Shown: in pieces, positions 46,201 through 53,555 of the stretch
How the letters are laid out: each line of letters begins with the position of its first letter
Position numbering within the stretch: position 1 is the first letter of the stretch
Source: Microbacterium hydrocarbonoxydans
GTDB lineage: Bacteria > Actinomycetota > Actinomycetes > Actinomycetales > Microbacteriaceae
Direction of reading: 5' to 3'
DNA: 64,000 nucleotides
Assembly (NCBI RefSeq): GCF_023715885.1
Contig: NZ_JAMBOY010000003.1
Span: 372,001 to 436,000, forward strand
Program-made: the position numbers and the translations under genes
Notes under the pieces: model-generated
Database searches by the model: none
What the model saw: the letters and a program-made list of their open reading frames with translations, nothing else
Told to the model about the DNA's origin: nothing

Positions 46201-46971
46201 TCGCTCATGGTCGTCACGGCCAGTCGGCGCCACGCCGAGCGAGTGCGTGCTGCCGTGACCTCGGCGTTCGCCGGGCGTTCCGACGTCGCCGACTTCGTCG
46301 GTCGCGACACCGCGGAGCCCTTCGCCGTCCTCGCGCTTGAGGAGTCCGTGGCGGAGAGCCGGGATCGGGTGATCCTGTCGCTCGGCTTCGGCCTGACCAA
46401 GCACGGCCGCGTCCTGAGTGACTTCGGCGATCTGTCGACCCCCGACGGCGAGAGGCTCCTGACCGTCGGCATGACCCGCGCTCGGCGATCCATGGTGATC
46501 GTGTCGTCGATCCGCCCGTCGGCGTTCGACGACGGGCGTCTGGAGTACGGCGCGGCGACGCTCATGTCGATCCTCGGCGGGCTCGCCTCGCGTGGACGAG
46601 ACGCCCGCCTGGAGGACCTCGCCGATCCGCTGACCCTCGCTCTCGCGCGCGAGCTCCGTCGTCTCGGCGCGGCAGTCGACGTCGACTACCGCGGTCTGCT
46701 GCCCCTCGTCGCGCAGCACGGCGGCAAGGCCGTCGTGATCGAGTGCGATCCCGAGACCCGGGGCGAGTCGTTGCGCGAGACCCTGCGGCTGAGGCCCCAT
46801 GTGCTCCGCCGACTCGGTTGGCACTACGTGCGCGTGCACGCGTTCGATCTCTACAGCGACCCGGTCACCGCGGCGACCCGTATCGCCGGAGTCCTCGGAA
46901 TCTCGCCGTCGGCTCCGCGCGCCGAGGACGACACGCAGCCGATCGACACCGTCGACCCCCGAAATGGCTGA
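43252..46971 (+). CDS. giant SF1 helicase-like protein with degenerate ATPase motifs
   Basis: A 1239-residue protein related to DUF4011/Upf1-type SF1 helicases. A ~270-residue N-domain precedes DADAEQEAVLARIAAGHSLT. Walker A reads LPGTGGTQT: G314 stands where the ATP-binding Lys belongs. Motif II is VLLVDAAAINL, with D834-A835 in place of Asp-Glu. Motif III (VVAFGDPVTQRPTPF), LTRSYRAGGEDLAELIND and motif VI TVGMTRARRSMVIVSS (R1076, R1078) remain. The C-terminus (VVIECDPETRGESLRETLRL, then LGWHYVRVHAFDLYSDP) resembles the Vsr-like nuclease domain of these helicases but seems incomplete. It is probably a catalytically impaired scaffold; function is unknown. GTG 43276 with AAGG upstream is an alternative start. 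Confidence 0.8.
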   Translation: MWRREGKAVDDAANDASVTLGELHDSASGVQVAHAAEAERTRLRAEAADLGGASPLVTFRDTVESGIDISKAHPGSLPQFITGKSTLLSNLFRDEVGLRTARLAAERITAKNTELRTVRGIEAVHLAVGVAGWRIGGADFAAPVLLRPLAIRRHHSDFELKLQGSFEVNPELVRIAREHFGISIDAAALAALAYDGGIFKPQPVIDSLRGITRSIDTFSVTPRLVVSTFADVGGAMSRDAVNLDHLVLNALGGHVGDREQVSARRPAPHHTGPDDRAPASDNLLLDADAEQEAVLARIAAGHSLTVATLPGTGGTQTVINALGELVRNGRRVLVVSARRSTLDGVRHRLSGIGLDSLAVSPASVRRDLVRAIGRNEKATAPKVSDVDDALVRLRTVLRDYRRALTAPAVGTDASVLDATRHLTRLASLPHPPSTTARLSAETLRRLAGDRSAAASALAQAARLGEFRFGPDDSPWYGVTFTSTEAARAAHELAGRLHADSVPALLERGYALIAQTHMRPFSTIDELGEYLRLLQGIRDTLDRFSPTVFERPLGELIQAHGSRRDSPGMSGANRRRLRRLAKEYVRPGVHITEMHEALLRIQAQRTQWQRCVDAGVAPEIPLGLAEVYSSWQRVAAELSELDAALGRREPLASLPVARLVRMLAGLAAKSDVFDNLVERAQLRDRLADLGLEPLLAELSVRHVSEARVGDELEFAWWQSLLERALQDDRSLLGANTAVVDRLERDFRLVDEAHAAMAGPLLAWQLANQWKIAIVDEPQQSQHLRSALKQASSTTAEIVSAAPTLVDVLAPVWISSPYLVPEIPDSVEFDTVLLVDAAAINLAEAAPAIRRARQVVAFGDPVTQRPTPFHIAVDPDVTWEAEVPFDAVSVFERLSELLPVMTLTRSYRAGGEDLAELINDAFYGGEIVSLPWAGSYLGRGSLTVDYVEGGTGAPDPISGAVESPDAEVARVVTLVVEHAVHRPEESLMVVTASRRHAERVRAAVTSAFAGRSDVADFVGRDTAEPFAVLALEESVAESRDRVILSLGFGLTKHGRVLSDFGDLSTPDGERLLTVGMTRARRSMVIVSSIRPSAFDDGRLEYGAATLMSILGGLASRGRDARLEDLADPLTLALARELRRLGAAVDVDYRGLLPLVAQHGGKAVVIECDPETRGESLRETLRLRPHVLRRLGWHYVRVHAFDLYSDPVTAATRIAGVLGISPSAPRAEDDTQPIDTVDPRNG

Positions 46972-47176
46972 GGATCCCGAGCGGCGTGAGCAGGCCGAGC
47001 GGCGGCAGAGGGTCGTGCGGGTGCCGGGCAGCCGTCGCGCGCGCCTGACGCCCGTCGACGGATCGGATCCCGCCCCGGAGACTCCGGAGCGGCGGCAGTC
47101 ACCGGCATCCGCCCCGCGGGGAACGAAGGGTCCGAACGATGATCGGATGCTCGGAGACGTGCCGCCGCACTATTGA
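46964..47176 (+). CDS. small Arg/Pro-rich protein coupled to the helicase-like gene
   Basis: A 70-residue hydrophilic protein (MAEDPERREQAERRQRVVRV, then Pro/Ser-rich to the end GDVPPHY). It has no recognisable domain and is probably disordered. Its ATG overlaps the helicase-like stop by 8 bases, so it is translated from the same mRNA and may act with that protein. I see no homologue by eye. Confidence 0.6.
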   Translation: MAEDPERREQAERRQRVVRVPGSRRARLTPVDGSDPAPETPERRQSPASAPRGTKGPNDDRMLGDVPPHY

Positions 47177-47201
47177 GCGGCGCTCGGCCGCCCGATGCGG
47201 A

Positions 47202-47627
47202 TCAATCGCGAGCGCTGCTGCGCGCGAGCAGGTCGCGGATCTCGATGAGCAGCTCGGTCTCGGTCGCCGCGGCCGGCTCCTCCTGCGGCTCCTCGGCCGG
47301 GGTGCCCTTGCGTGCCTCGACGTGCGCCTTGAACGTGTTCATGGGGAGGACGAAGACGAAGTAGACCACCGCGGCCACCGCGAGGAAGCTGATGATCGCC
47401 GAGATCAGGTCACCGAGCGGGAAGGTGACCTCGTTGCCGTAGATGTTGGTGACGGTGGGGCCGAACTCGCCGGCCGCATCGGCCTCGAAGAAGAGGGCGA
47501 CGAGCGGGTTGATGAGGCTGTTCACGACGGCGGTGACGATCGCCGTGAACGCCGTGCCGATGACGACGGCGACGGCCAGGTCGATCACGTTTCCGCGGAG
47601 CAGGAAGTCCTTGAAGCCTTTGAGCAT
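47202..47627 (-). CDS. mscL: large-conductance mechanosensitive channel MscL
   Basis: A 141-residue channel. The N-terminal helix and pore-lining TM1 read MLKGFKDFLLRGNVIDLAVA and VVIGTAFTAIVTAVVNSLI, with the conserved NVIDLAVAVVIG motif. A periplasmic loop and TM2 (ISAIISFLAVAAVVYFVFVL) follow, with a C-terminal helix bundle after a Glu/Pro/Ala linker. It opens under membrane tension to protect against hypo-osmotic shock. It precedes fmdB's product gene order fmdB-mscL on the minus strand, common in actinobacteria. Confidence 0.96.
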   Translation of the reverse strand: MLKGFKDFLLRGNVIDLAVAVVIGTAFTAIVTAVVNSLINPLVALFFEADAAGEFGPTVTNIYGNEVTFPLGDLISAIISFLAVAAVVYFVFVLPMNTFKAHVEARKGTPAEEPQEEPAAATETELLIEIRDLLARSSARD

Positions 47628-47651
47628 GAGAGTTCTCCGATCGGTCGTGCG

Positions 47652-47924
47652 TCAGGAGGAAGCCGGTGCCGCAGCGGGCGCCGCGGTCGTGCTCGATGAC
47701 GACTCTGACTTCGATGATGCCGAAGCATCCTTCTTCGCTCCAGACCCGCCCCGCGAGTCGGTGCGATAGAAGCCGGATCCGTTGAACGTCACGCCGATCG
47801 ATCCGTACTGCTTGCGCAGCTCGCCTCCGCACTCGGGGCAGACCGTCAGCGCGTCGTCGGAGAAGCTCTGCACGGCGTCGAAAGCGTGGCCGCAGGCGCG
47901 GCAGGCGTAGGCGTAGGTGGGCAT
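47652..47924 (-). CDS. FmdB family zinc-ribbon protein
   Basis: A 90-residue protein. The N-terminal zinc ribbon has two CXXC pairs (YACRACGHAF and TVCPECGGELRKQYGSIGVTF, read in parts), the FmdB regulatory-protein signature. The rest is an Ala/Ser-rich low-complexity tail. Family function is unclear; an old link to formamidase/amidase regulation exists. It lies between the 5-FTHF cyclo-ligase and mscL genes on the same strand, an order conserved in actinobacteria. Confidence 0.88.
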   Translation of the reverse strand: MPTYAYACRACGHAFDAVQSFSDDALTVCPECGGELRKQYGSIGVTFNGSGFYRTDSRGGSGAKKDASASSKSESSSSTTAAPAAAPASS

Positions 47925-47939
47925 GGCGGTCCTCGTCGG

Positions 47940-48536
47940 TCAGCGTCGCGTGGGCGACAGGAGAAGAGTCTGGGTCGGCGTCACGACGCCGTTCACCGGC
48001 TGGTCGTGCACCTCGCTCGGCAGGGAGTCGAGCACCTCGGAATCATAGATCACGGCGTAGACGGGTGGGCACTTCTCCATCGAGCCGATGGTCTTGTCGA
48101 AGTAGCCGCGACCCCACCCCATGCGCATGCCGGTACGGTCGACGGCGGCGGCGGGGATGATCATGAGATCGACGTCGTTGACGGCGATCGGGCCGAGGAC
48201 CTCGCCCGTGGGTTCGGGCAGTCCGAACAGGCCCTCGGAGGTCTCGTCGTCGTCGCTCGCGACGGCCCAGTCAAGGAGTCCGTCCGCGCGAGTCACGGGG
48301 AGCAGCACGCGGATGCCACGGCGTACGGCCGCTTTCACGAAATCCCTGGTGCCCGGTTCGGTCGTCGTCGACAGGAAGCACGAGATGGATCCAGCGCCGA
48401 GTTCCTCGATCAGGTCGTCCAGTCGTTCGGCGATGGCGGATGCCGCGTTCTCGCGCTGCGCATCGCTCAGCAGCTGTCGCCGCTCGCGGAGTTCCGCGCG
48501 GAGTGCGCGCTTCTCGTGCTCGACGTCGTTCGCCAT
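47940..48536 (-). CDS. 5-formyltetrahydrofolate cyclo-ligase
   Basis: A 198-residue ATP-dependent enzyme of one-carbon metabolism that converts 5-formyl-THF to 5,10-methenyl-THF. Motifs: the N-terminal KRALRAELRERRQLL helix, FLSTTTEPGTRDFV, and the C-terminal substrate-site block GMRMGWGRGYFDKT. The TAGACT box at 48544-48549 is seven bases before the ATG on its strand, giving a leaderless start that faces the galU promoter. Confidence 0.92.
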   Translation of the reverse strand: MANDVEHEKRALRAELRERRQLLSDAQRENAASAIAERLDDLIEELGAGSISCFLSTTTEPGTRDFVKAAVRRGIRVLLPVTRADGLLDWAVASDDDETSEGLFGLPEPTGEVLGPIAVNDVDLMIIPAAAVDRTGMRMGWGRGYFDKTIGSMEKCPPVYAVIYDSEVLDSLPSEVHDQPVNGVVTPTQTLLLSPTRR

Positions 48537-48543
48537 GCCTCAG

Positions 48544-48571
48544 AGTCTACGGCGAGGCGTCCCACTAGGCT
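48544..48571. promoter_or_regulatory. back-to-back -10 boxes for the cyclo-ligase and galU genes
   Basis: TAGACT (minus strand, 48544-48549) and TAGGCT (plus strand, 48566-48571) lie 7 and 6 bases before their start codons. Both genes are probably leaderless, and their promoters must overlap within the 41-base gap. Confidence 0.55.
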
Positions 48572-48577
48572 GTGGGG

Positions 48578-49465
48578 ATGGGCCACCAGAAGATCAAAGC
48601 CGTCATTCCCGCAGCCGGACTGGGAACACGATTCCTGCCGGCGACGAAGGCGATGCCGAAGGAGATGCTGCCGGTCGTCGACAAGCCCGCGATCCAGTAC
48701 GTCGTCGAAGAGGCCGCGGCAGCGGGCATCGAAGACATCCTCGTCATCATCGGACGCAACAAGAACGCCATCTCGAACCACTTCGACTCCGTGCCGGAGC
48801 TCGAGGTGAAGCTCATGGAGAAGGGCGACACCGGGCGCCTCGAGCGCGTCATGAAGTCGAGCGACCTCGCCGACATCCACTTCGTTCGTCAGGGCGAGCC
48901 CAAGGGCCTCGGGCACGCCGTGCTCCGCGCGCGTACGCACGTCGGCGACAGTTCTTTCGCGGTTCTGCTCGGTGACGACCTCATGGATGAGCGCGACCCG
49001 CTGCTGACCGAGATGATCGCCGAACACGAGCGCACCGGTGCGGCCGTCGTCGCCCTCATGGAGGTCGATCCCTCCAGCATCCACATGTACGGCGCCGCCG
49101 CCGTCGAGGAGCTCGAGGGATCGGATGCCGTGCGCGTCACCGGTCTCGTCGAGAAGCCCGCTCAGGAGGACGCCCCGTCGAACCTCGCCATCATCGGCCG
49201 CTACGTGCTGCCCGCATCCGTGTTCGATGTGCTCGAGCGGACGGAGCCGGGCAAGGGCGGCGAGATCCAGCTGACCGACGCGCTGCAGGAACTCGCGACG
49301 GACCCCGACGGTCCGGGAGTCGCCGGCGTCATCTTCCGCGGTCGGCGCTACGACACGGGCGACCGCGTCGACTACATCAAGGCCATCGTCCAGCTCGCCT
49401 CCGACCGTGAAGACCTCGGTCCCGAGCTGCGCCCCTGGCTGAAGGACTTCGCGGAACGCCTCTAG
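48578..49465 (+). CDS. galU: UTP-glucose-1-phosphate uridylyltransferase
   Basis: A 295-residue nucleotidyltransferase. The nucleotide-binding signature is VIPAAGLGTRFLPATKAMPKEM (read in parts) and the next block is VVDKPAIQYVVEEA. The metal Asp is in FAVLLGDDLMDE and the sugar-binding Glu in VTGLVEKP. It makes UDP-glucose for cell-wall and glycan precursors. The ATG at 48578 was preferred over GTG 48572 because it follows TAGGCT by six bases, as at the other leaderless genes. Confidence 0.94.
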   Translation: MGHQKIKAVIPAAGLGTRFLPATKAMPKEMLPVVDKPAIQYVVEEAAAAGIEDILVIIGRNKNAISNHFDSVPELEVKLMEKGDTGRLERVMKSSDLADIHFVRQGEPKGLGHAVLRARTHVGDSSFAVLLGDDLMDERDPLLTEMIAEHERTGAAVVALMEVDPSSIHMYGAAAVEELEGSDAVRVTGLVEKPAQEDAPSNLAIIGRYVLPASVFDVLERTEPGKGGEIQLTDALQELATDPDGPGVAGVIFRGRRYDTGDRVDYIKAIVQLASDREDLGPELRPWLKDFAERL

Positions 49466-49493
49466 GCGCGACGTGGGCGTCGGGGGCATTCTG

Positions 49494-50123
49494 ATGGATC
49501 AGGCGACGGGGATGCGGCACGGCCCGGTCGAATTGCGCCTGGTACGGTCGCGGGACGCGCGGTCGCTGCAGCACGAACTGCTGTCGAACCGAGCCTGGTT
49601 GCAGCCGTGGGAGGCTACGGTGCCGCACGGCTCGGTGTCGTTCGACATGCGGCTCAGCATCCGTCGCCTCCTGCAGCAGTATCGCGACGGCGGAGGATAT
49701 CCCTTCGTCATGGAGTACGACGGCGAGATCGCGGGCCAGCTCAACGTGTGGGGGGTCGCCCGGGGGTCATTGTGCTCGGCGACGATCGGCTACTGGGTGA
49801 GTGAGCGCTTCGCGGGTCGGGGGGTCACGCCGACGGCCGTCGCCCTGGCGACCGACGCCTGCTTCACCGAGTTCGGACTGCATCGCATGGAGATCTGCAT
49901 CCGTCCGGAGAACGCGGCGAGCCTTCGCGTCGTGCAGAAGCTCGGTTTCCGCTACGAGGGGCTGCGTCGCCGGTACATCCACATCGACGGGGACTGGCGT
50001 GATCACTACGCCTTCGCACTCACGCGGGAGGACGTGCCGCAGGGTGTGCTCGCCAGATGGCTGAACGGCCAGGTGCCCGTGCACGCGGCTGACGTGCCGC
50101 CCACGGACCGCCTCTCCCTCTGA
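49494..50123 (+). CDS. rimJ: GNAT N-acetyltransferase (RimJ type)
   Basis: A 209-residue acetyltransferase of the RimJ/RimL class. The acetyl-CoA loop reads IGYWVSERFAGRGVTPTAVALA and the late motif is HRMEICIRPENAASLRVVQKLGFRYEG (read in parts), the usual GNAT B motif with N-A-A-S. It probably acetylates a protein N-terminus, such as a ribosomal protein. Start codons at 49473, 49494 and 49512 are all possible; 49494 has a G-rich ribosome-binding site at good distance. Placement right after galU is common in Microbacteriaceae. Confidence 0.82.
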   Translation: MDQATGMRHGPVELRLVRSRDARSLQHELLSNRAWLQPWEATVPHGSVSFDMRLSIRRLLQQYRDGGGYPFVMEYDGEIAGQLNVWGVARGSLCSATIGYWVSERFAGRGVTPTAVALATDACFTEFGLHRMEICIRPENAASLRVVQKLGFRYEGLRRRYIHIDGDWRDHYAFALTREDVPQGVLARWLNGQVPVHAADVPPTDRLSL

Positions 50124-50204
50124 GCACGGATCACGGCGAATCCCCTCGCGACACGCGCCCTCACTGAGCCCCCGCGCGAACGGTGTTCCCGTACCGTTGT
50201 CGAC

Positions 50205-51074
50205 ATGGACGGGCCGGTGCTGAGCGGGGGAGTGATCGTGCTCGTCGCCGTGCTCCTGTGGCTGCTCTATCTGCTGCCCTCCTGGCGCGGACGCTTCCAG
50301 TACGACGCGGCCGAACGGAACGCCGTCCGTCTCAACCAGGCTCTGCGAGTGCTGGCCGAGACCAGTGAGACGCCGGGGGAGGTGCGCCTCGAGCTGAACG
50401 CGCGCACCGCGCTCGCTCAGCAGAAGCTCGCCAGGCGGCTTCAGTCGGAGAAGGAGGCGGCGGAGCTCGCCGTGCTCCGTGAGCAGCTCGCCGCCGCCAA
50501 GGCCGACCCCGTGGTGCGACAGGCCCGCGCGCGTCGGCGCGTGCGCATCGCCTCCTCGTCGCTCGTGCTTCTCGGACTCATCGCCACCGGCCTCGGGGTC
50601 TGGCAGCTCATCGCCGCTCAGGCACAGCTCCTGCTGTGGCTCGGCGGGGTGGCTGTCCTGATCGGTGCGGTGCTGCTGCAGCGCATGGCGTCGGTGGCCG
50701 GTCGTGCCGTCCGCCGAACGGCGCCCCAAGAAGTCGAGGTGCTCGAGCGCGTGTCGCCGCCCCTCCACGACCAAGGGCGCGCCACCTGGACGCCCCGTCA
50801 GCTGCCTGAGCCACTCGTGTCGGTCGCGGGTTCCCGTGCCCAGACGGCTCGAGCGGAGATGGACGCTCAGGAGGAGCGCCGCAAGGCCGCTCGCCTGGCG
50901 GAACTGCGTGAGCGTGCAGAGCGCATGGCGCCCGAGGCGCCCGTTCGTCTTCCCGCACCGCAGGGCGAGCGCGCGCCCGCTGCGGCGTCGCCGTACGCAC
51001 GGATGGGCTTCGTCGACGATGCGGAGATCGAAGCGCACGTGCGGGAACTGCTCGCGAAGAGGGCTGCGGGGTGA
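50205..51074 (+). CDS. membrane protein of unknown function with coiled-coil region
   Basis: A 289-residue protein: an N-terminal transmembrane helix (~8-24, GVIVLVAVLLWLLYLLPSW), a helical Ala/Glu/Arg-rich stretch (~60-115), two more helices (~116-160, SSSLVLLGLIATGLGVWQL and LLLWLGGVAVLIGAVLL) and a hydrophilic Arg/Glu-rich tail ending ARMGFVDDAEIEAHVRELL. Homologues in Microbacteriaceae are labelled 'large exoprotein' without basis. TACCGT (50192-50197), seven bases before the ATG, suggests a leaderless start. No function is called. Confidence 0.75.
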   Translation: MDGPVLSGGVIVLVAVLLWLLYLLPSWRGRFQYDAAERNAVRLNQALRVLAETSETPGEVRLELNARTALAQQKLARRLQSEKEAAELAVLREQLAAAKADPVVRQARARRRVRIASSSLVLLGLIATGLGVWQLIAAQAQLLLWLGGVAVLIGAVLLQRMASVAGRAVRRTAPQEVEVLERVSPPLHDQGRATWTPRQLPEPLVSVAGSRAQTARAEMDAQEERRKAARLAELRERAERMAPEAPVRLPAPQGERAPAAASPYARMGFVDDAEIEAHVRELLAKRAAG

Positions 51075-51126
51075 CCCCAGCGGACGCAGCCACCTCGTCG
51101 AGCGTGATAACGTAGTGAAGGTTCAC

Positions 51127-51199
51127 GGGCCTATGGCGCAGTTGGTAGCGCGCCTCGTTCGCATCGAGGAGGTCAGGGGTTCGAATCCCCTTAGGTCCA
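51127..51199 (+). tRNA. tRNA-Ala (anticodon CGC)
   Basis: A 73-base cloverleaf: acceptor GGGCCTA pairs with TAGGTCC (one G-T pair), D arm GGCGCAGTTGGTAGCGC, anticodon loop TTCGCAT between CCTCG and CGAGG, T arm GGGGTTCGAATCCCC. The discriminator is A and CCA is not encoded. Confidence 0.95.
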
Positions 51200-51206
51200 C
51201 CGTAAG

Positions 51207-51236
51207 AAGGTCCCCCGGGTCAGCCCGGGGGACCTT
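51207..51236. terminator. terminator after tRNA-Ala
   Basis: A perfect 13-bp stem (51207-51219 with 51224-51236, AAGGTCCCCCGGG) with a TCAG loop. It may also serve the convergent arginase-fold gene. Confidence 0.85.
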
Positions 51237-51260
51237 CGTCTTCACCGACGGCGGCGGCGC

Positions 51261-52175
51261 TCAGCGGGAGGCGAGTCCCGCGAGGAGTTCCAGCACGCAG
51301 AGCGCAGCGAGACGGACGGTCCGCCCGTCCTCGGCGTCGGCCGTCGCGTCGATCTCCGCGAGGTCCGCGCTCACGACACGGTCGTCGGCGGCGACCGCCC
51401 GTGTGAGGGCACGCAGCTCCCACGCGGCCAGTCCGCCGGGCACGCTCGCGGGACAGCCAGGGGCGACGGCACGATCGCAGACGTCGACGTCGATGTCGAG
51501 GTGAACGCGGGGCGCGCCGCCGGCCCCCGCGATCTCCAGAGCCTCGGCCACGACGTCGGCGGCGCCCCGGCGGCGCACCTCGTCGAGAGGGATGACGCGG
51601 ATGCCCCACTCCGCCGCACGCCGCGCATACGCGGCGGAGTTCGCGAAGTCGGCGATGCCGATCTGCACGATCCTGGCGGGATCGATGCGCGCCGTGTCGA
51701 CCGTCGCGCGCGCCGGCGTGTCTTCGACCAGGCGTCGAACGGGCGTGCCGTTCGAGACGCCGTCGCGCAGATCGAAGTGTGCATCGAACGTGATGAGGCC
51801 CGTGGCCCGCGAACCGAGAGCGACCGGGTAGGTCAGCGAGTTGTCACCGCCGAGAGCGATCACGAGTCGGGTGACCCCGGAGAGCTCCCGCACGCAGGCG
51901 ATGGTCTCCGCTTCGCCCTCGTCGCCGTCGGGCTCGGCGATGTCGCCGGCATCCGCGATCCTCAGCGCCGCGTCGAGGTCGACGATCGGCGGTCCGAGCA
52001 CGGTCGTGCCGTAGCGGGGGAGCGCCTCCCGGATCGCCGAGGGCGTCGCGTGCGCACCGGTCGGCGAGAGCGAGGTGCGCCATGTCGGAACGCCGAGCAG
52101 CACGGCATCCGCTTCGCCGTCGACGGCCGGCCACGAGCCGGCCCTGGGCCAGAGCGGATCGTGCGAGAGGGCCAT
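51261..52175 (-). CDS. arginase-fold (ureohydrolase) family protein
   Basis: A 304-residue protein of the arginase/agmatinase superfamily. Two of the three metal motifs are standard: GLITFDAHFDLRDG (DAHxD) and VHLDIDVDVCDRAVAPG (DxDxxD). The first reads IALGGDNSLTYP, with Asn in place of the usual His ligand in GGDHS. It may be a formimidoylglutamase-like or guanidino-acid hydrolase; the Asn leaves activity uncertain. The ATG at 52175 has AGGAG upstream on its strand. It lies 11 bases after the DUF445 gene and is probably cotranscribed. Confidence 0.83.
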   Translation of the reverse strand: MALSHDPLWPRAGSWPAVDGEADAVLLGVPTWRTSLSPTGAHATPSAIREALPRYGTTVLGPPIVDLDAALRIADAGDIAEPDGDEGEAETIACVRELSGVTRLVIALGGDNSLTYPVALGSRATGLITFDAHFDLRDGVSNGTPVRRLVEDTPARATVDTARIDPARIVQIGIADFANSAAYARRAAEWGIRVIPLDEVRRRGAADVVAEALEIAGAGGAPRVHLDIDVDVCDRAVAPGCPASVPGGLAAWELRALTRAVAADDRVVSADLAEIDATADAEDGRTVRLAALCVLELLAGLASR

Positions 52176-52186
52176 GGCTGCTCCTG

Positions 52187-53464
52187 TCAGGCGCCCGGGA
52201 TGAGCGCGTGCGCGATGGCGAAGATCGCAAGGCCCGCGAGGGCGCCGACGACCGTGCCGTTGAGACGGATGTACTGCAAGTCGCGACCGACCATCAGCTC
52301 GATCTTCTCGGTCGTCTCGGCGGGGTCCCAGCGCTCGACGGTGTCGGTGATGATCGACGCGATGTCGTGCCGGTAGCGGTCGACGAGGAACACGGCAGCG
52401 TCGGAGACCCATGTATCCACGCGACGCTGTAGCGCGGCATCCGTCGCCAGCCTCTCGCCGACCTCCTGCAGCGCCTGCACCGCGCGTCGGCGAAGACCGC
52501 TCTCGGGGTCGGCGAGCGAGGTGAGGAGCCCGTTCTTCGCCGTGTTCCACGCCTCGGCGGCCAGCGCCCCGACGCGGGGACTGTCGAACAGCGAGGCCTT
52601 GGCATTCTCGAGCTTCTCGCGGGTCGCCGGATCGTTCTGCAGATTCTCGGCGAGTCGGGCGAGGTATCCGTCGATGGCGACGCGCGCGGGGTGCTTCGGG
52701 TCGTCGCGCACGGCCCGGACGAACTTCACCGCCTCGTTGTAGGCGGTGTCGTCGACGAAGCGGTGCGCGAGCTTCGGAACCCACCCGGGCAGGCGGCGCG
52801 AGATGAGTCCGGAGAACGAGGCCGCGTTCGCGTCGAGCCACCGGCCGACCGTGTCGACGGCGAGGTCGACGGCCCCGTGGTGCGCGTCGGCCTCGACGAT
52901 CTTCTCGAGCCAGGCGCCGGCGGGAGGGCCCCACTCGGGTGAGACGAGGTGCTCGCGGGCGAGGTCGGTGATGAGGTCGCGCACGTCGTCATCGCTCAGC
53001 GCGTTCAAGACGGCTGTCGCGATCGTGGCACCTTCCGCGCCGACGCGCTCGGCGTGCTGCGGCTCCCGCAGCCACTCGCCGGCGCGTCGTGCGATCGCGG
53101 TGGTCGACAGCTTCGCCCGCACGACCGATCCCTCGAGAAAGTTCGTCTCCACGAACTCGCCGAGCGTGCGGCCGATCTCGTTCTTGCGGCTCGGGATGAT
53201 CGCGGTGTGCGGGATGGGGAGTCCGAGCGGCCGTCGGAACAGGGCAGTCACGGCGAACCAGTCCGCGAGCGCACCGACCATGCCGCCCTCGGCCGCGGCG
53301 CGCACGTAGCCGAGCCAGGGCTGGCGCTCCTGCAGCCAGAACGCGATCACGAACAGCACGGCCATGAAGATCAGCGCGCCGAGCGCAACGGCCTTCATCC
53401 GACGCAGCGCGAGGCGTCGTTCCTGATCGGCGGGAGAGAGCAGCGCCATCGGTGTTCGCGGCAT
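52187..53464 (-). CDS. DUF445 membrane protein
   Basis: A 425-residue protein with an N-terminal transmembrane helix (~25-45, VALGALIFMAVLFVIAFWL), a short GMVGALADWFAVTALFRRPLGLPIPHTAIIP block that is the DUF445 hallmark (read in parts), a long helical middle, and a C-terminal transmembrane helix (LNGTVVGALAGLAIFAIAHA). The family (YjiN type) has no established function. It starts opposite the CsoR-type gene. Confidence 0.85.
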   Translation of the reverse strand: MPRTPMALLSPADQERRLALRRMKAVALGALIFMAVLFVIAFWLQERQPWLGYVRAAAEGGMVGALADWFAVTALFRRPLGLPIPHTAIIPSRKNEIGRTLGEFVETNFLEGSVVRAKLSTTAIARRAGEWLREPQHAERVGAEGATIATAVLNALSDDDVRDLITDLAREHLVSPEWGPPAGAWLEKIVEADAHHGAVDLAVDTVGRWLDANAASFSGLISRRLPGWVPKLAHRFVDDTAYNEAVKFVRAVRDDPKHPARVAIDGYLARLAENLQNDPATREKLENAKASLFDSPRVGALAAEAWNTAKNGLLTSLADPESGLRRRAVQALQEVGERLATDAALQRRVDTWVSDAAVFLVDRYRHDIASIITDTVERWDPAETTEKIELMVGRDLQYIRLNGTVVGALAGLAIFAIAHALIPGA

Positions 53465-53555
53465 GACGTCATCCTTTCACGAGCGGCAGCGCGAAGAGCG
53501 GTCCGGAACCCCTTCCAGGAGTGAGCAAGGTCGTCTGGGCGCGTACGCTCGAAGC

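Noticed and set aside
43057..46839. Open frame of over 1,200 codons antisense to the helicase-like gene, continuous with the MGMT-like gene.
   Set aside because: High third-position GC leaves antisense frames open. Its composition is Arg/Gly/His-rich nonsense, and the plus-strand frame shows real helicase motifs.
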